From Luteibacter sp. Sphag1AF (GTDB lineage Bacteria > Pseudomonadota > Gammaproteobacteria > Xanthomonadales > Rhodanobacteraceae): 64,000 nucleotides of DNA. The first letter of the stretch is position 1, and every line of letters starts with the position of its first letter. Below, piece after piece: positions 38,319 to 48,700 of this stretch. The stretch is from assembly GCF_014192715.1 (NCBI RefSeq), contig NZ_JACHYH010000001.1, positions 124,001-188,000 on the forward strand, written 5' to 3'. The notes under the pieces were generated by a model. That model searched no databases. It saw only the letters and a list, made by a program, of their open reading frames with translations, and was not told the origin of the DNA. Position numbers and translations under genes: made by a program.

Positions 38319-40007
38319 TCAGAGCTGATACGTGAGCTGAAAGCCGGTGGCCGGGCGCATGGAGTCCAGGGCGCGCGCACCCCGCCAGGCCCATCCGGCG
38401 AACGCATCCAGGCCGAAACGCCCTGCGCTGGCGCGCACGCCGACAAAGCTGCCGCTCAGGCTCTTGGGGGTATCGAAGGGTGTGCTGGGGCCGCCGATAT
38501 GGCCGGTATCGAAGCCGAAGTAGACAGCCGCAGGCAGGGCGCCCAGCGGCAGTGTCAACGTGTTGCGCCAGTACCAGCCCCGTTCGCCAGCGAGCGTCTG
38601 CTCGCCATCGAAGCCGCGCACCGTGTATCGCCCGCCGATGGCGATGAACTCCGAGCCATAGAGCGTGCCGGCACTGCGTTGCGCACGCAGGTCGCTCGTC
38701 CATTGCGCCGACAGGCGCCCCATGCGAAACGGCACCGTGAGCGAGGCGTCCAGAATGTTCAGGTGATAGCCGAAACGGGGCGCGTTGGGCGCAAGGCCTG
38801 GTGCGTCGCGCTGGCCACCCAACCAGGACACGCCGTGCCGCCGCGCCAGACGCAGGTCAAGCCGGGCATGACCCAGATCCTGCCGTTGCACGAAGGCCAC
38901 CTCCGCCGTGGTGACGTGGCGACGCTGCGTGATCAGCTCGACGTCTTCGATGAAACTGTGCGCCCAGCGTTTGCCCACACGGAACTCGATGGCGGATCGG
39001 CCATGACTTCCCCGATGGACCACACGCTGTATCGTGAGGTCGGCCGTGCGTGACTTGCCGCGCGACTGGAAGGATTGCAGGTAGCCGGTAATGGTCTGGC
39101 GATAGGCGTAGTCATACAGGGCCACCGAGAAGAGCCAATAGCCCTTCGGAACGCTGTAGCTCATGCTCATGCCGCTTGTGCCATGGCCCGCGCTGGCGGG
39201 AACGTTGCGATTCAGCCCCAGCGAGAAGAGGTCATTCAGGCGCAGCAGGTTGTCCATGGACAGGTTGACGCCCGCCTGTAGCCGGCCGGTGGATCGCGAG
39301 CCGGTGTCGTCCAGCGTGGCCACCGCATGCCATGGCCTTCCACGCTGAATCGTGAGGACGAGATCGGACTCGCCGGCCTGTTGTCCGGGCGCAATATCCA
39401 CATTGGCATCCTGCGACGCCAGACGCTTCAGCTGCTCCAGTCCCTGCTCGATGTCGCGCAGATTCAGCACGTCTCCTTCGCGAAGGGGAAACGCGGTACG
39501 CCACGATGAGTCCGCCGCGCGTATGCGACCGATGGTCCCGGGCAGCAACTGGAAGCGCAGCACGCCCGGCCCCACCGCCTGCTCCGGAAGTGCCACTCGC
39601 GTGGTGACGTAGCCCGCGTCCGCCAGGATGGCCGCCGCGCGCGCACGTATCGTCTGTATGCCACTCGCGCCGAGACATCGCCCCTGGTACTGATCCAGAT
39701 AGCGCTGGACGAACCGGAAGGTATCCGCGTGGGCACCTTCCAGGCGAAGGGTGTCAATGCGTACGCAATGCGCTTCCACAGGCAGGCCGGTACGGAACAC
39801 AGGCGGCAGGGACGAACCCAGCCGTACGTCCGGCGCCTCGCGCTGCCCGGAACGCGCTTCAGCCTCACGCTGCGCGCGTTCGCGTTGCTCCTGCCTGTCC
39901 AGTGTGGTTTGCGCTACGGCCGGACACACCAGCCACAACGCGGCCGACGCCACGGCAAGACGTCGCACATACTGACGCCGTCTCGGCAGCGCCATGAAAC
40001 TATTCAT
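38319..40007 (-). CDS. cdiB: Two-partner secretion outer-membrane transporter (CdiB/FhaC/ShlB family)
   Basis: A 562-residue Omp85-type transporter for the neighbouring exoprotein. It has a signal peptide (about 1-32), a charged helix-rich plug segment (LDRQEQRERAQREAEAR), two POTRA-like regions (CVRIDTLRLEG; VLRFQLLPGTIGRI; LNLRDIEQGLEQLKRL), and a 16-strand barrel containing the family signature GGRYTVRGFDGE on extracellular loop 6, and it ends in an aromatic/hydrophobic strand TGFQLTYQL suited to Bam recognition. It precedes cdiA by 27 bases, so the two form an operon. The start may be at 40007 or the ATG at 39995. Confidence 0.93.
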   Translation of the reverse strand: MNSFMALPRRRQYVRRLAVASAALWLVCPAVAQTTLDRQEQRERAQREAEARSGQREAPDVRLGSSLPPVFRTGLPVEAHCVRIDTLRLEGAHADTFRFVQRYLDQYQGRCLGASGIQTIRARAAAILADAGYVTTRVALPEQAVGPGVLRFQLLPGTIGRIRAADSSWRTAFPLREGDVLNLRDIEQGLEQLKRLASQDANVDIAPGQQAGESDLVLTIQRGRPWHAVATLDDTGSRSTGRLQAGVNLSMDNLLRLNDLFSLGLNRNVPASAGHGTSGMSMSYSVPKGYWLFSVALYDYAYRQTITGYLQSFQSRGKSRTADLTIQRVVHRGSHGRSAIEFRVGKRWAHSFIEDVELITQRRHVTTAEVAFVQRQDLGHARLDLRLARRHGVSWLGGQRDAPGLAPNAPRFGYHLNILDASLTVPFRMGRLSAQWTSDLRAQRSAGTLYGSEFIAIGGRYTVRGFDGEQTLAGERGWYWRNTLTLPLGALPAAVYFGFDTGHIGGPSTPFDTPKSLSGSFVGVRASAGRFGLDAFAGWAWRGARALDSMRPATGFQLTYQL

Positions 40008-40562
40008 CCCTGATGTCCTATGACTTCCCCGGCTCCCCGCCGACGACGCCTAAGATGACGTGTATTCGTTATCGAAAATACGCGACAAATCTGAAAATGC
40101 GCACCAATATTCCGATCGCCGCGTGAGTCCGCGCAGCGGACTTGCATGGGAGAGGGCTTGCTCGTAAGGGGTCCTGCCGACGCGGCTCGTGGTGTTTCTG
40201 GTGCCGACGTTCAGTCCGCAACGCTGTCGCTGGCCCGGGCTGACCTGCGCGAAATCAAATACAGCACCGATCACGGCAAAGCGCGAAGCTAGATGGCTTG
40301 CGCCAGATCTTCTGTGCGCGCAACACCTGAGCAGGATTTCAACAGGTCATTACATCAGCGCCTACAACCGATGGCCGAGTGGCATCGTGTCATGCGCTGA
40401 GTAGGATCAAGGTTCGACCTGAATGATCACGCGTCTGCTTTTTTTCATTGCGTCGAGAAGATTCAACAACTCGACTCAGGGTTGAAGGCTCTTTAATGGC
40501 CGAGTGCCCATTGAACGTGCAACGCGGGGATTAACGTAACCCACACGGAGCAGAGGCGTGTC
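40008..40562. other. 555-base gene-free stretch at the right island edge
   Basis: Contains, in order, the presumed cdiB promoter region on the minus strand (AT-rich around 40070-40115, no confident -10/-35), a 7-bp inverted repeat at 40126-40142 with a three-base loop, the right copy of the chaA direct repeat (40187-40313), and about 250 bases before the Ig-repeat gene in which I see no gene, only a T run near 40440. GGAG/AGAGG lies just before the ATG at 40563. Confidence 0.6.
40187..40313 (+). repeat. Direct repeat, right copy (decayed chaA 3' end)
   Basis: Matches 24705-24830. It retains the last 11 codons of chaA (VVFLVPTFSP), but the stop TAA has become CAA and a 6-base gap follows, so it is a non-functional relic. 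It defines the right edge of the island. Confidence 0.85.
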
Positions 40563-43559
40563 ATGACTCAGACGGACATGAATGGCAACACGCAGGAACC
40601 TGTCACCCTCGAAAACAAAATGGACGCCTTTTACAGGCAATTCACGCTGGCTGAGGATGAGCTGCGGCCAGTATACGTATCCGGCTTCGTCGGCCCCGTC
40701 GAAGGTGCCGATATCGGCATCAACCGTAGCCTGCTTGATCCGGCCATACAGAAACAGACGTTGAAAGTGATCGTACCTTTCAATCCCGCCTTGAAGCCGC
40801 TCACTCTCATCAGTCTGTACTGGGGGGCAAAAGGGAAAACTCCCATCCTGGCAGGCAGCTCGTTTGCCAACAGCAAAAGCTACACGACGATCCTGGTGGC
40901 AGCAAACAAGGCTGTGGAAGGCTTCGGTGAGTTGTACTACACCATCAAGTCCAAAGCGGCTCCATCGCACAAGTTGACCACCTTCTACAAACGCACCCTG
41001 CCAGGTGGCCCAGATCGCCGCCCCAATGAGCCCTGGCACTCGGAACTGTCCAAACCGAAAAACGTCCCGGCGATCTTGCAGGGGCAATCTCTACCAAAAG
41101 TGCTCGACCTGGAAATTGCTCCCTACCCGAACATGCGGGTCAACGACCTGATCATCCTGAGTTGGGGCCAGTGCACGATTTCGCGCAAGGTGAACGCCAG
41201 CGAGGTCGGTAATCCCGTTGTGATACAGGTCGACGATGCCACGGTGCGCAGCGCCGGAAGTGGCAAGATCGAAGTGGTTTATCAGATTGTGGACGAAGTC
41301 CAGAATCTCTCGGAAAAGTACTCGGACAAGGCCATCGTTGAGGTTGACCTGAGTACTGCCGATAGCGAGGACAACCTGCGAGATCCAGCCTACGTTACCC
41401 TCGACGACGAAACCCCCGTTGATCGCGTGGAACTGGAAGCGCTGGAAGGCGACGACATCCTGGTGCACGTCTGGGCCTCTCGGCCAGGCTTCAAGCCCGA
41501 CGACACCTTGCAGGTCAACTGGGCATGGAGCGACACGCTGGGCAACTCCGGACTTATCCAGCCCACAGCTCAGGTCATAGATAAACTGGCCTTCGAATAC
41601 ACATTCAAAGTGCCCTACGATCAGGCAGCAGCCATTGGCGGTGCCCGGGCCAACATCACTTACGTCCTGCTGCGCAAAGGTGCGGAAGTGGCCAGATCCT
41701 TGCCCACCACCCTGGACGTCATCGGAATCCCGGTCTACCTGGCCGCGCCGACCGTCGTAGAGGGCCCATTGGGTGTGCTGGACCCTTCGCTTCGTGAGAT
41801 CCAGATATGTGTCCCGCGCTACTCGAATGCAGCTATTGGCGACCTCGTCACGTTCTACCTCGACGGGCAATTCGAAGACGGCAATCCATTCGCCTGGGAA
41901 TCCACACTGAGCGTTAGCCGCTCCATTCTCAAGGGCACCGACGACGATGCCTTCATTACCTACAGCGTCGATATCCCGGACCTCGCCGGTGAACTGGACG
42001 TATGCTACGACGTGCGTAAGAAAGGCGTACCGGCTCTGCTCGACTCTGACATCCTGACCCTGCTGGTGAGCGACGCGCGCGAGGAACTGCCTGCGCCCTC
42101 CGTTCCCCTTGCAAACAATAATGTCCTGGATTCAAAAAAGATCCGAACCAGCGTTGCGGTTCAGATCGCGCCATACCCCGATATGTCTGTAGACGACATT
42201 GTCGTAGTCCAGTTTCGGGGCCAGAGTGCCACCAGCCAGTTCTCCGATACCGTGAGCGTAAATGACCCGAAAAAGCCGCTGAACGTTCTGATCCCCGCGA
42301 ACATCATCGGCGCCAGCAAAGGCGAAGATGTCGAGATACGTTATCGGGTAGAAAGCAAGGAAGGCAAAAAGCGCTGGTCGGCCATATATCACTTGCAAGT
42401 CGACGTCCTGCCACCCACGTCGTTGCCGGCACCGGCAGTAGAAGCGGCGGTGGACGGAAAGTTCGATCCGTTACTCGCGCAAAGTGGCATGACCGTCAAG
42501 ATCAGTTATCCGGGCATGTCTGTACTCGATACCCTGCAAGTCAATATCGACGGTAAGGCGCTCGATCCATCCATCACCGGAAGTGATGCCGGGGCCGTGT
42601 ACTTCAGCGTTCCCAAAGCAAACGTTCTGGCAGCGATCAATCGTTCGATCGCCATTTCCTATGACTGGATGCGTGGAGAACAGGTTGTACGCTCAGCCGC
42701 CCTATCCTTGCAGATACAAAAAATCGACAGCGCCTTTCTACCCACACCTCAATTGATTGAGGCCAAAGACAGTAACGTGCTGGATCTGGACACCGTAAGG
42801 GACAACGCCACTGTCGTAGTAAAGCGCTGGCCGTTTATTGCCGCAGGGCAGATCGTCTCGCTAACGGCTACGGCCACCACTCCCGACGGTCAGAAACAAA
42901 GCGCCGTGTTGCTTGACCAACGTGCGTTGACGGCAGAACAGGCTGCCCAGGGGTTACAGGAGCCTTTGCCTCGTAATTTTCTGTCCAGTCTACCCGGCAA
43001 CTCAAGACTGATAATCAACTGTACGGTCACCTGGCTGGAAAACCAGGCCGCTGAGCAAGCTCAGGAATTTCCGGCGCTTTTATTGACCATCAAAAAAATA
43101 TTCATTGAAAGTACAAATCTTGCTGAGCAGGATCTCAATGGCTGGATATCGCCTGTTCTGGGACCACAGAATTTGTCCATCGTCAAAGCTGACGATGGCA
43201 TCATGGTTCTGAGAAACAAATCCAATGTAGCAGGATATTTCAACCCAACAGAATATGCCGGATTCTTGACCCTTGAAAAACAACAACAATTAAAAAAAGG
43301 AGCGAGCTATCAGCTTTCCGTCTCGATTCGGAGATTTAGCAACAGCGGAAGTACGTTGCTTAAACTGGGCGTTGAGAATGGCGGCATAGGCTTGGGTAGT
43401 CCAAGAACTCCCATAGCCAATAGCACGTGGCAACAGATTTCCCTTAATTTTGTTGCACCATCCGATTCAGTTCGCATCTGGATGTTCTGCTATCTGGGCG
43501 GAGGGATGAGTGCTACCAATTACGAGATCCAGTCTCTGACGCTGCGGGAAATCACGTAA
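40563..43559 (+). CDS. Large Ig-like repeat protein with C-terminal jelly-roll-like domain
   Basis: A 998-residue protein without signal peptide or membrane segment. After about 170 residues it consists of tandem beta-rich units of 110-125 residues, each opening with LPAPxV...LDPxx and a YPxMSVxDxxxV strand (for example APYPDMSVDDIVVVQF, SYPGMSVLDTLQVNI). The last 150 residues (NLAEQDLNGWISP ... YEIQSLTLREI) look like a carbohydrate-binding jelly roll. Similar repeat proteins occur in Pseudomonas and Burkholderia, but no function is established to my knowledge; adhesin or toxin-associated roles are possible. The 3' third becomes AT-rich (around 43080-43330), unlike the flanking core genes, suggesting transfer. 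Confidence 0.72.
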   Translation: MTQTDMNGNTQEPVTLENKMDAFYRQFTLAEDELRPVYVSGFVGPVEGADIGINRSLLDPAIQKQTLKVIVPFNPALKPLTLISLYWGAKGKTPILAGSSFANSKSYTTILVAANKAVEGFGELYYTIKSKAAPSHKLTTFYKRTLPGGPDRRPNEPWHSELSKPKNVPAILQGQSLPKVLDLEIAPYPNMRVNDLIILSWGQCTISRKVNASEVGNPVVIQVDDATVRSAGSGKIEVVYQIVDEVQNLSEKYSDKAIVEVDLSTADSEDNLRDPAYVTLDDETPVDRVELEALEGDDILVHVWASRPGFKPDDTLQVNWAWSDTLGNSGLIQPTAQVIDKLAFEYTFKVPYDQAAAIGGARANITYVLLRKGAEVARSLPTTLDVIGIPVYLAAPTVVEGPLGVLDPSLREIQICVPRYSNAAIGDLVTFYLDGQFEDGNPFAWESTLSVSRSILKGTDDDAFITYSVDIPDLAGELDVCYDVRKKGVPALLDSDILTLLVSDAREELPAPSVPLANNNVLDSKKIRTSVAVQIAPYPDMSVDDIVVVQFRGQSATSQFSDTVSVNDPKKPLNVLIPANIIGASKGEDVEIRYRVESKEGKKRWSAIYHLQVDVLPPTSLPAPAVEAAVDGKFDPLLAQSGMTVKISYPGMSVLDTLQVNIDGKALDPSITGSDAGAVYFSVPKANVLAAINRSIAISYDWMRGEQVVRSAALSLQIQKIDSAFLPTPQLIEAKDSNVLDLDTVRDNATVVVKRWPFIAAGQIVSLTATATTPDGQKQSAVLLDQRALTAEQAAQGLQEPLPRNFLSSLPGNSRLIINCTVTWLENQAAEQAQEFPALLLTIKKIFIESTNLAEQDLNGWISPVLGPQNLSIVKADDGIMVLRNKSNVAGYFNPTEYAGFLTLEKQQQLKKGASYQLSVSIRRFSNSGSTLLKLGVENGGIGLGSPRTPIANSTWQQISLNFVAPSDSVRIWMFCYLGGGMSATNYEIQSLTLREIT

Positions 43560-43563
43560 CTCA

Positions 43564-43601
43564 CCGCTGAGTCGTTCGCGATGCTGCGAACGACTCAGCG
43601 G
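43564..43601. terminator. 16-bp perfect inverted repeat between convergent genes
   Basis: Stem 43564-43579 pairs perfectly with 43586-43601 around a six-base loop. It lies five bases after the stop of the Ig-repeat gene and includes the relA stop codon (43595-43597) in its right arm. T tracts are lacking on both sides, so termination would depend on stem strength or Rho. Confidence 0.65.
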
Positions 43602-45718
43602 CCGCCAAGCCGGCGCGCGTCGATCACGTTGGGCAATGCGTTGAGCCGGCCGAGCAACGTGGACAATTGCTCGTAATCCTTCACGCGAAGCGTAAAGCGC
43701 ATTTCCACTTCCGCCGTGCGTACGTGCACGCGGCTGGAAGACGCCACGATGTGCGGACCCGAGTTGCTGATCGTGTTGGTCACGTCTTTCTGCAGGCCCT
43801 TGCGGTCGTAACCGCGAAGCTCGATGTCGATCTCGTACGCCTGCACTTCAACGCGACCCCAGCTCACGTCGATCACGCGTTCCGGGCTGCGGCGCGCCAG
43901 ACGTTCCAGGCTGGCGCAATCGCCACGATGCACGGACACACCACGACCGCGGGTGATGAACCCGCGTACCGGATCGCCCGGCAAGGGCTGGCAGCAGCGC
44001 GCCAGCGTGGTCAGCAAATTGCCGACGCCCTCGATGCTCAACGCGCCACGGTCGTGCTGCGCCGCGCGCGATGCTACCGGCGAGCCGGATTGGGTGATCT
44101 CCGGCTCGACCGGCTCCTGCAATGAGCGCGCTACCTGGCCAAGCGTGACTTCGCCCAGTGCAATGGCGATGAACAGTTCGTCCTGCGTGCGCAGGCGGAA
44201 GTGGGTGCAGAGTTTGGCCGGGTCCACATCGTCCAGGGCGAGACGACGCAGTTCGCGCTCCAGCGCCGTGCGGCCCGCGATGACGTTGGCGTCATGCGCT
44301 TCGCGACGGAACCACGCGCGCACTTTTTCGCGCGCCCGCGTGGTGTTGAGATAACCGTGGTGGGCCGACAGCCAGTCGCGGCTGGGCTCGGACACCTTGG
44401 TGGTCAGGATTTCCACGCGATCACCACTGCTCGGCTGTGCCGTCAGCGTGGCGATGCGCCCGTTGATCTTGGCGCCGCGGCAACGATGCCCGACCTCGGT
44501 ATGGATGTGATACGCGAAATCCAGCACGGTAGCTCCGCGCGGCATGTCGATCACTTCACCCTTGGGCGTCAGCACGTAGACGCGGTCTTCCATCAGTTCG
44601 GTGTGGAATTCCGCAGCCAGTTCGGCCTCGTCTTCGCCGCGCGGTTCCAGCAGCTTGCGCATCCACGCAATCTTGGCCTCGAACTCGGCATCGGCACCGC
44701 CGCCCTCCTTGTAGCGCCAGTGCGCCGCCACGCCCAGTTCGTTGGCGCGATGCATGTCGTGCGTGCGGATCTGCACTTCCAGCGTCTTGCCCTGCGGGCC
44801 GATTACCGCCGTGTGCAGCGATTGATAGCCGTTGCCCTTGGGGCGGGCCACGTAATCATCGAACTCGCCGGGAAGGTGCGGCCACAGGCTGTGCACCATG
44901 CCCAGCGACGCGTAGCAGTCGGCCACATTGCTGACCAGGATGCGTACCGCGCGTATGTCGTAGAGGTCGGAGAATTCCAGGTCCTTGCGCTTCATCTTTT
45001 TCCAGATGGAATAGATGTGCTTCGGACGCCCCGCCAGCTGCGCTTCGATGCCCGCGCCCGACAGCGCGCTTTGCAGATCATCGAGACAGGCGGCGATGAA
45101 TATCTCGCGGTCGGCGCGGCGCTCGTCCAGAAGACGGGCGATGCGTCGGTAGGTATCCGGTTGCAGATAGCGGAACGCCAGATCTTCCAGTTCCCACTTC
45201 AACTGCCAGATACCCAGGCGATTGGCCAGCGGCGCATGGATGTCCGAGGTCAGCTGGGCCAGTTCGCGCCGGTCGGCATCGGCCAGCGACATGCCGGCAC
45301 GCATGGCCGCCAGCTGGCGGGCCAACAACACGAACACCACGCGCAGGTCACGAATGATGGCCAGCAGAAGGCGACGCAGGCCTTCCGCGCCTGCGGGGCC
45401 CTTTTGCGCATGCAGCGCCCACACTTTTTCTGCTTCGCGCTGCCCATCGACCAACCGGCGCAGCGAGGGCGACCACGTCGGCGAATGCAGCGCCCAGGCG
45501 TCCGTGGAATCACGCACCAGAGCAAACCAGAGAGCCGACGCGCAGGTTTCGTCGTCGCAGCCCAGAAGCTGCAACAGTTCGATGACTGTTTCGGTTTCAG
45601 CACGCACGTTCACGGGAAGCGGCAGGGCGGCCTCGCGCGCACGCGCCGTCAGGGGCATGCTCTCGCTGCCCGTCCGGCCCTTTGCCGACTCCGGCGTTGT
45701 CGCGCCACCGCTTGCCAT
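43595..45718 (-). CDS. relA: RelA-type (p)ppGpp synthetase
   Basis: A ribosome-associated stringent-response enzyme of 707 residues that makes (p)ppGpp from ATP and GTP/GDP. Order: N-terminal pseudo-hydrolase region, in which I do not see an intact HD motif; synthetase domain (GRPKHIYSIWKKM, DLYDIRAVRILV, NGYQSLHTAVIG, EVQIRTHDMHRANELG); TGS domain (VYVLTPKGEVIDMPRG); the zinc-finger-like CCQPLPGD region; and a C-terminal ACT domain (SNSGPHIVASSSRVH). The degenerate HD region favours RelA over the bifunctional SpoT. The ATG at 45718 is preferred over the adjacent GTG at 45721. It follows hrpA by about 20 bases, so they may be co-transcribed. Confidence 0.93.
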   Translation of the reverse strand: MASGGATTPESAKGRTGSESMPLTARAREAALPLPVNVRAETETVIELLQLLGCDDETCASALWFALVRDSTDAWALHSPTWSPSLRRLVDGQREAEKVWALHAQKGPAGAEGLRRLLLAIIRDLRVVFVLLARQLAAMRAGMSLADADRRELAQLTSDIHAPLANRLGIWQLKWELEDLAFRYLQPDTYRRIARLLDERRADREIFIAACLDDLQSALSGAGIEAQLAGRPKHIYSIWKKMKRKDLEFSDLYDIRAVRILVSNVADCYASLGMVHSLWPHLPGEFDDYVARPKGNGYQSLHTAVIGPQGKTLEVQIRTHDMHRANELGVAAHWRYKEGGGADAEFEAKIAWMRKLLEPRGEDEAELAAEFHTELMEDRVYVLTPKGEVIDMPRGATVLDFAYHIHTEVGHRCRGAKINGRIATLTAQPSSGDRVEILTTKVSEPSRDWLSAHHGYLNTTRAREKVRAWFRREAHDANVIAGRTALERELRRLALDDVDPAKLCTHFRLRTQDELFIAIALGEVTLGQVARSLQEPVEPEITQSGSPVASRAAQHDRGALSIEGVGNLLTTLARCCQPLPGDPVRGFITRGRGVSVHRGDCASLERLARRSPERVIDVSWGRVEVQAYEIDIELRGYDRKGLQKDVTNTISNSGPHIVASSSRVHVRTAEVEMRFTLRVKDYEQLSTLLGRLNALPNVIDARRLGGR

Positions 45719-45740
45719 CACACGTTCCCGTTCATTGATT

Positions 45741-48700
45741 TCAGCCTGCCTGCGCCACTTCCAGCGCGCGGGCCAGGCGCTTGGCAGAGACCGGTTCTGC
45801 GGTCTTCAGTTCCTGCGCGTACAGCGACACACGCCACTCTTCCAGCAACCAGCGCAGCTCGTGCCAGGCATCGGCATCCGGCGCCGTCCCGCCGGCATGA
45901 AGCAGCGCACGCCAGTACGGCAGCACTTGCAGCATACGCGACTGATCGCGGGCCGGGTCCTGACGCAGGCGCTCGGCGCGAAGCTTCATGGCCTTCAGGT
46001 AGCGCGGGAGATGGGCGAGGCGCGTATTCGGCAGCTCGCGAAGGAATCCGGGCAGCAGAAGCGCATCAAGCTGTTCGCGCAGGTCGTCATAGCTGGCCTT
46101 GGCGAAACCCAGCAACGGCGGCTGCATCCACGGCTTGAGCTCGGCCTGCGCCTCGATGATGGGCTCGGCCAGCTTCAGGCGCGCAACCGCCGCGCCAAAA
46201 AGCTCCCGCGACAATTCGACGCGCAGGGCCTCGAACTCGCCCTGCGTGCGGGCGTCCAGACGGCGATCCGCGATCAGGTCGGCAAAGCCCCCTTCCACCA
46301 GATCGTCGCGAAGACCATCCACGCTGCCCATCGGGGCATATTTGAGGGAAAGCGGATTGGCGATGGGCAACTGGCGGCGAGCACGCTTGAAGTCGGGCGC
46401 CAGGGCCTGTCGCAGCAGACGCTCCACGCCGCCCACATGCGCCTCGCGCGCTTCGTCTTCACGCTCGAATACGCGCAAGGCCACGGCTTCGCCCAGGTCT
46501 ACCAGCGCCGGCCACGCGGTGAGGCCACCGTCGGAGCGCACCTCGCGCGGGATGGACTCGAAATCCCAGCTGACGATGTCTTCACGGGTCAGTTCGATGT
46601 CGGTCTTGCGCGAAAACGCTTCGCGCGCCTTGCCTTCCCAGTGCGCACGAATGGCGAGCAGATCACGACCCTCGGCTATCGTGCGGCCGTTCTCGTCGTG
46701 CACACGAAAGCGCATCAGGAAATGAGGCGGCAGTTCCACGTCCGCGAAAGCCGCCGCGTCAATCGCGACGCCCGTCGTACGCTTGAGGAACGCGGCAAGC
46801 GCTGCGGTCAGCGATTCGTCGCGCGGCGCCTGCGCTTCCACGAAGGCGCGCGCAAAATCCGGGGCGGGCACGAAGTTGCGACGTAGCGCCTTGGGCAAGC
46901 CACGAATCAACTCGGCGACCTTTTCCTGAAGCAGACCGGCCACCAGCCACTCGCAGCGCTCGGCGGGCACCGCGTTGAGGAAGGCCAGGGGAACATTCAT
47001 GGTGACGCCATCGGCCGGATCACCCGGAACGAATCGGTATTCCAGCCGGTAGCGATGCTGGCCCATGTCCAGCGACGCGGGAAACGCGTGCGGATCGAGA
47101 CCGGCGCCGCTGTCCATGATGTCGGCCAGCGACCAGCGAAGCGCGGCCTGCTCACCGGGCGGCGCCTTGCGATACCACGCATCCAGCGCGCGGGAGTCGG
47201 AGATGTCTGCGGGCAACTTGCCATCAAAGAACGCGGCCAGCTCGTCATCACCACGCAACAGGCCGGCACGGCGCTGCTTGGCTTCGATCTCGTGCGCCTG
47301 TTCGAGCACGCGTGCATTGGCGCGCACGAAATCGGCGCGCGCGTCGATTTCGCAACGGATCAGCGCTTCGCGCACGAAGATGTCGTGCGCCGCTTTCGGG
47401 TCCTGCCGATGGAAGGTAACCGGGCGACGTTCCACGAGAATGAGGCCGAACAGCGAGACCTGTTCGTAAGCGACCACGGCCCCGCGCTTGCGCGACCAGT
47501 GCGCATCGCGCGCGGCGGCGCGCACCAGATGCGCTGCCTGTGATTCGATCCACGACGGATCAATGCGCGCGCACATCATGGCCCACACGCGACCGCCGAT
47601 ATCAATGATCTGGGCTGAGAACACCCACGCAGGCGGCGCCTTGGAAAGCGCCGAGCCAGGAAACACCTGGAAGCGACGCTCGCGGGTGCCGCGATATACG
47701 CCCTTCTCATCCTTGTGCCCCACCTGCGTGGGCATGCCGGCGAGCAGGCTGCGATGCACGGCTTCAAACCGCGCATCTGCCTCGTCACCCGGCTTGACGG
47801 CCGCCTGTGCAGGCGCGGCGATGACGGGCGCCGCGGCGTCGGCTTTCGCACTTCCACCACGGCGACGGCGCTTGCGCTGACCCGAATCACCCGTGACATT
47901 CACCGGACGGGTCTGTCCGGTCACCGCAGGCGCGCTGACTGCGGCATCGCTTTCCCAGCCGATATCGCGCGTCACCAGCACGATCTGCCGGTGCAGTTCG
48001 CGCCATTCGCGCATGCGCATGAAGCTCAGGAAGTGCCGCGAGCACCAGTCACGCAGCTTGGCCTGGGTCAATTCTTCGGAGGTGTCGTGATACGCCTTCC
48101 ACAGGTTGAGCACGCCCACGAAATCGGATTTCGGATCGGCAAACTGTGCGTGCGCGGCATCCGCCTGCCCGCGTGATTCGGGCGGACGTTCGCGCGGGTC
48201 CTGAATGCTGAGGAAGGCCACGATGGTGATGGCTTCGCGCAGGCAATGCAGTCGCCGCGATTCCACCAGCATGCGCGCCAGCTGCACGTCGATGGGCAGA
48301 CGCGCCACGGTGCGGCCGATCTCGGTAAGGCGCCGCGCGTCATCAATCGCGCCGATTTCCGCGAGGCGGCGATAGCCGTCGGCGACCACGCGCGGATCGG
48401 GTGCGTCGAGGAACGGGAAGTCTTCTACTTCGCCCAGGTCGAGCGCCAGCATCCGCAGAATGACGTTGGCGAGCGACGAGCGCAGCAGTTCCGGATCGGT
48501 GTATTCCGGGCGGGTGACGAAATCGGCCTCGTCGAACAGGCGATAGCAAATGCCCGGACCCACGCGGCCACAGCGGCCTTTTCGCTGGTTGGCGGCAGCC
48601 TGGGAGATCGGCTCCACGTGCAGGCGTTCAAGCTGGCTGCGCTGGCTGTAGCGTTTGACGCGCGCGGTGCCTGAGTCCACCACGTAGCGGATGCGTGGCA

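Noticed and set aside
24740-40186. Composite transposon or integrative element
   Set aside because: No transposase, integrase, relaxase or terminal inverted repeat was found. The flanking direct repeat supports an island but not a named element type.
40187-40404. Short plus-strand open frame starting with the chaA relic
   Set aside because: It exists only because the relic's stop codon is mutated; there is no start signal or ribosome binding site.
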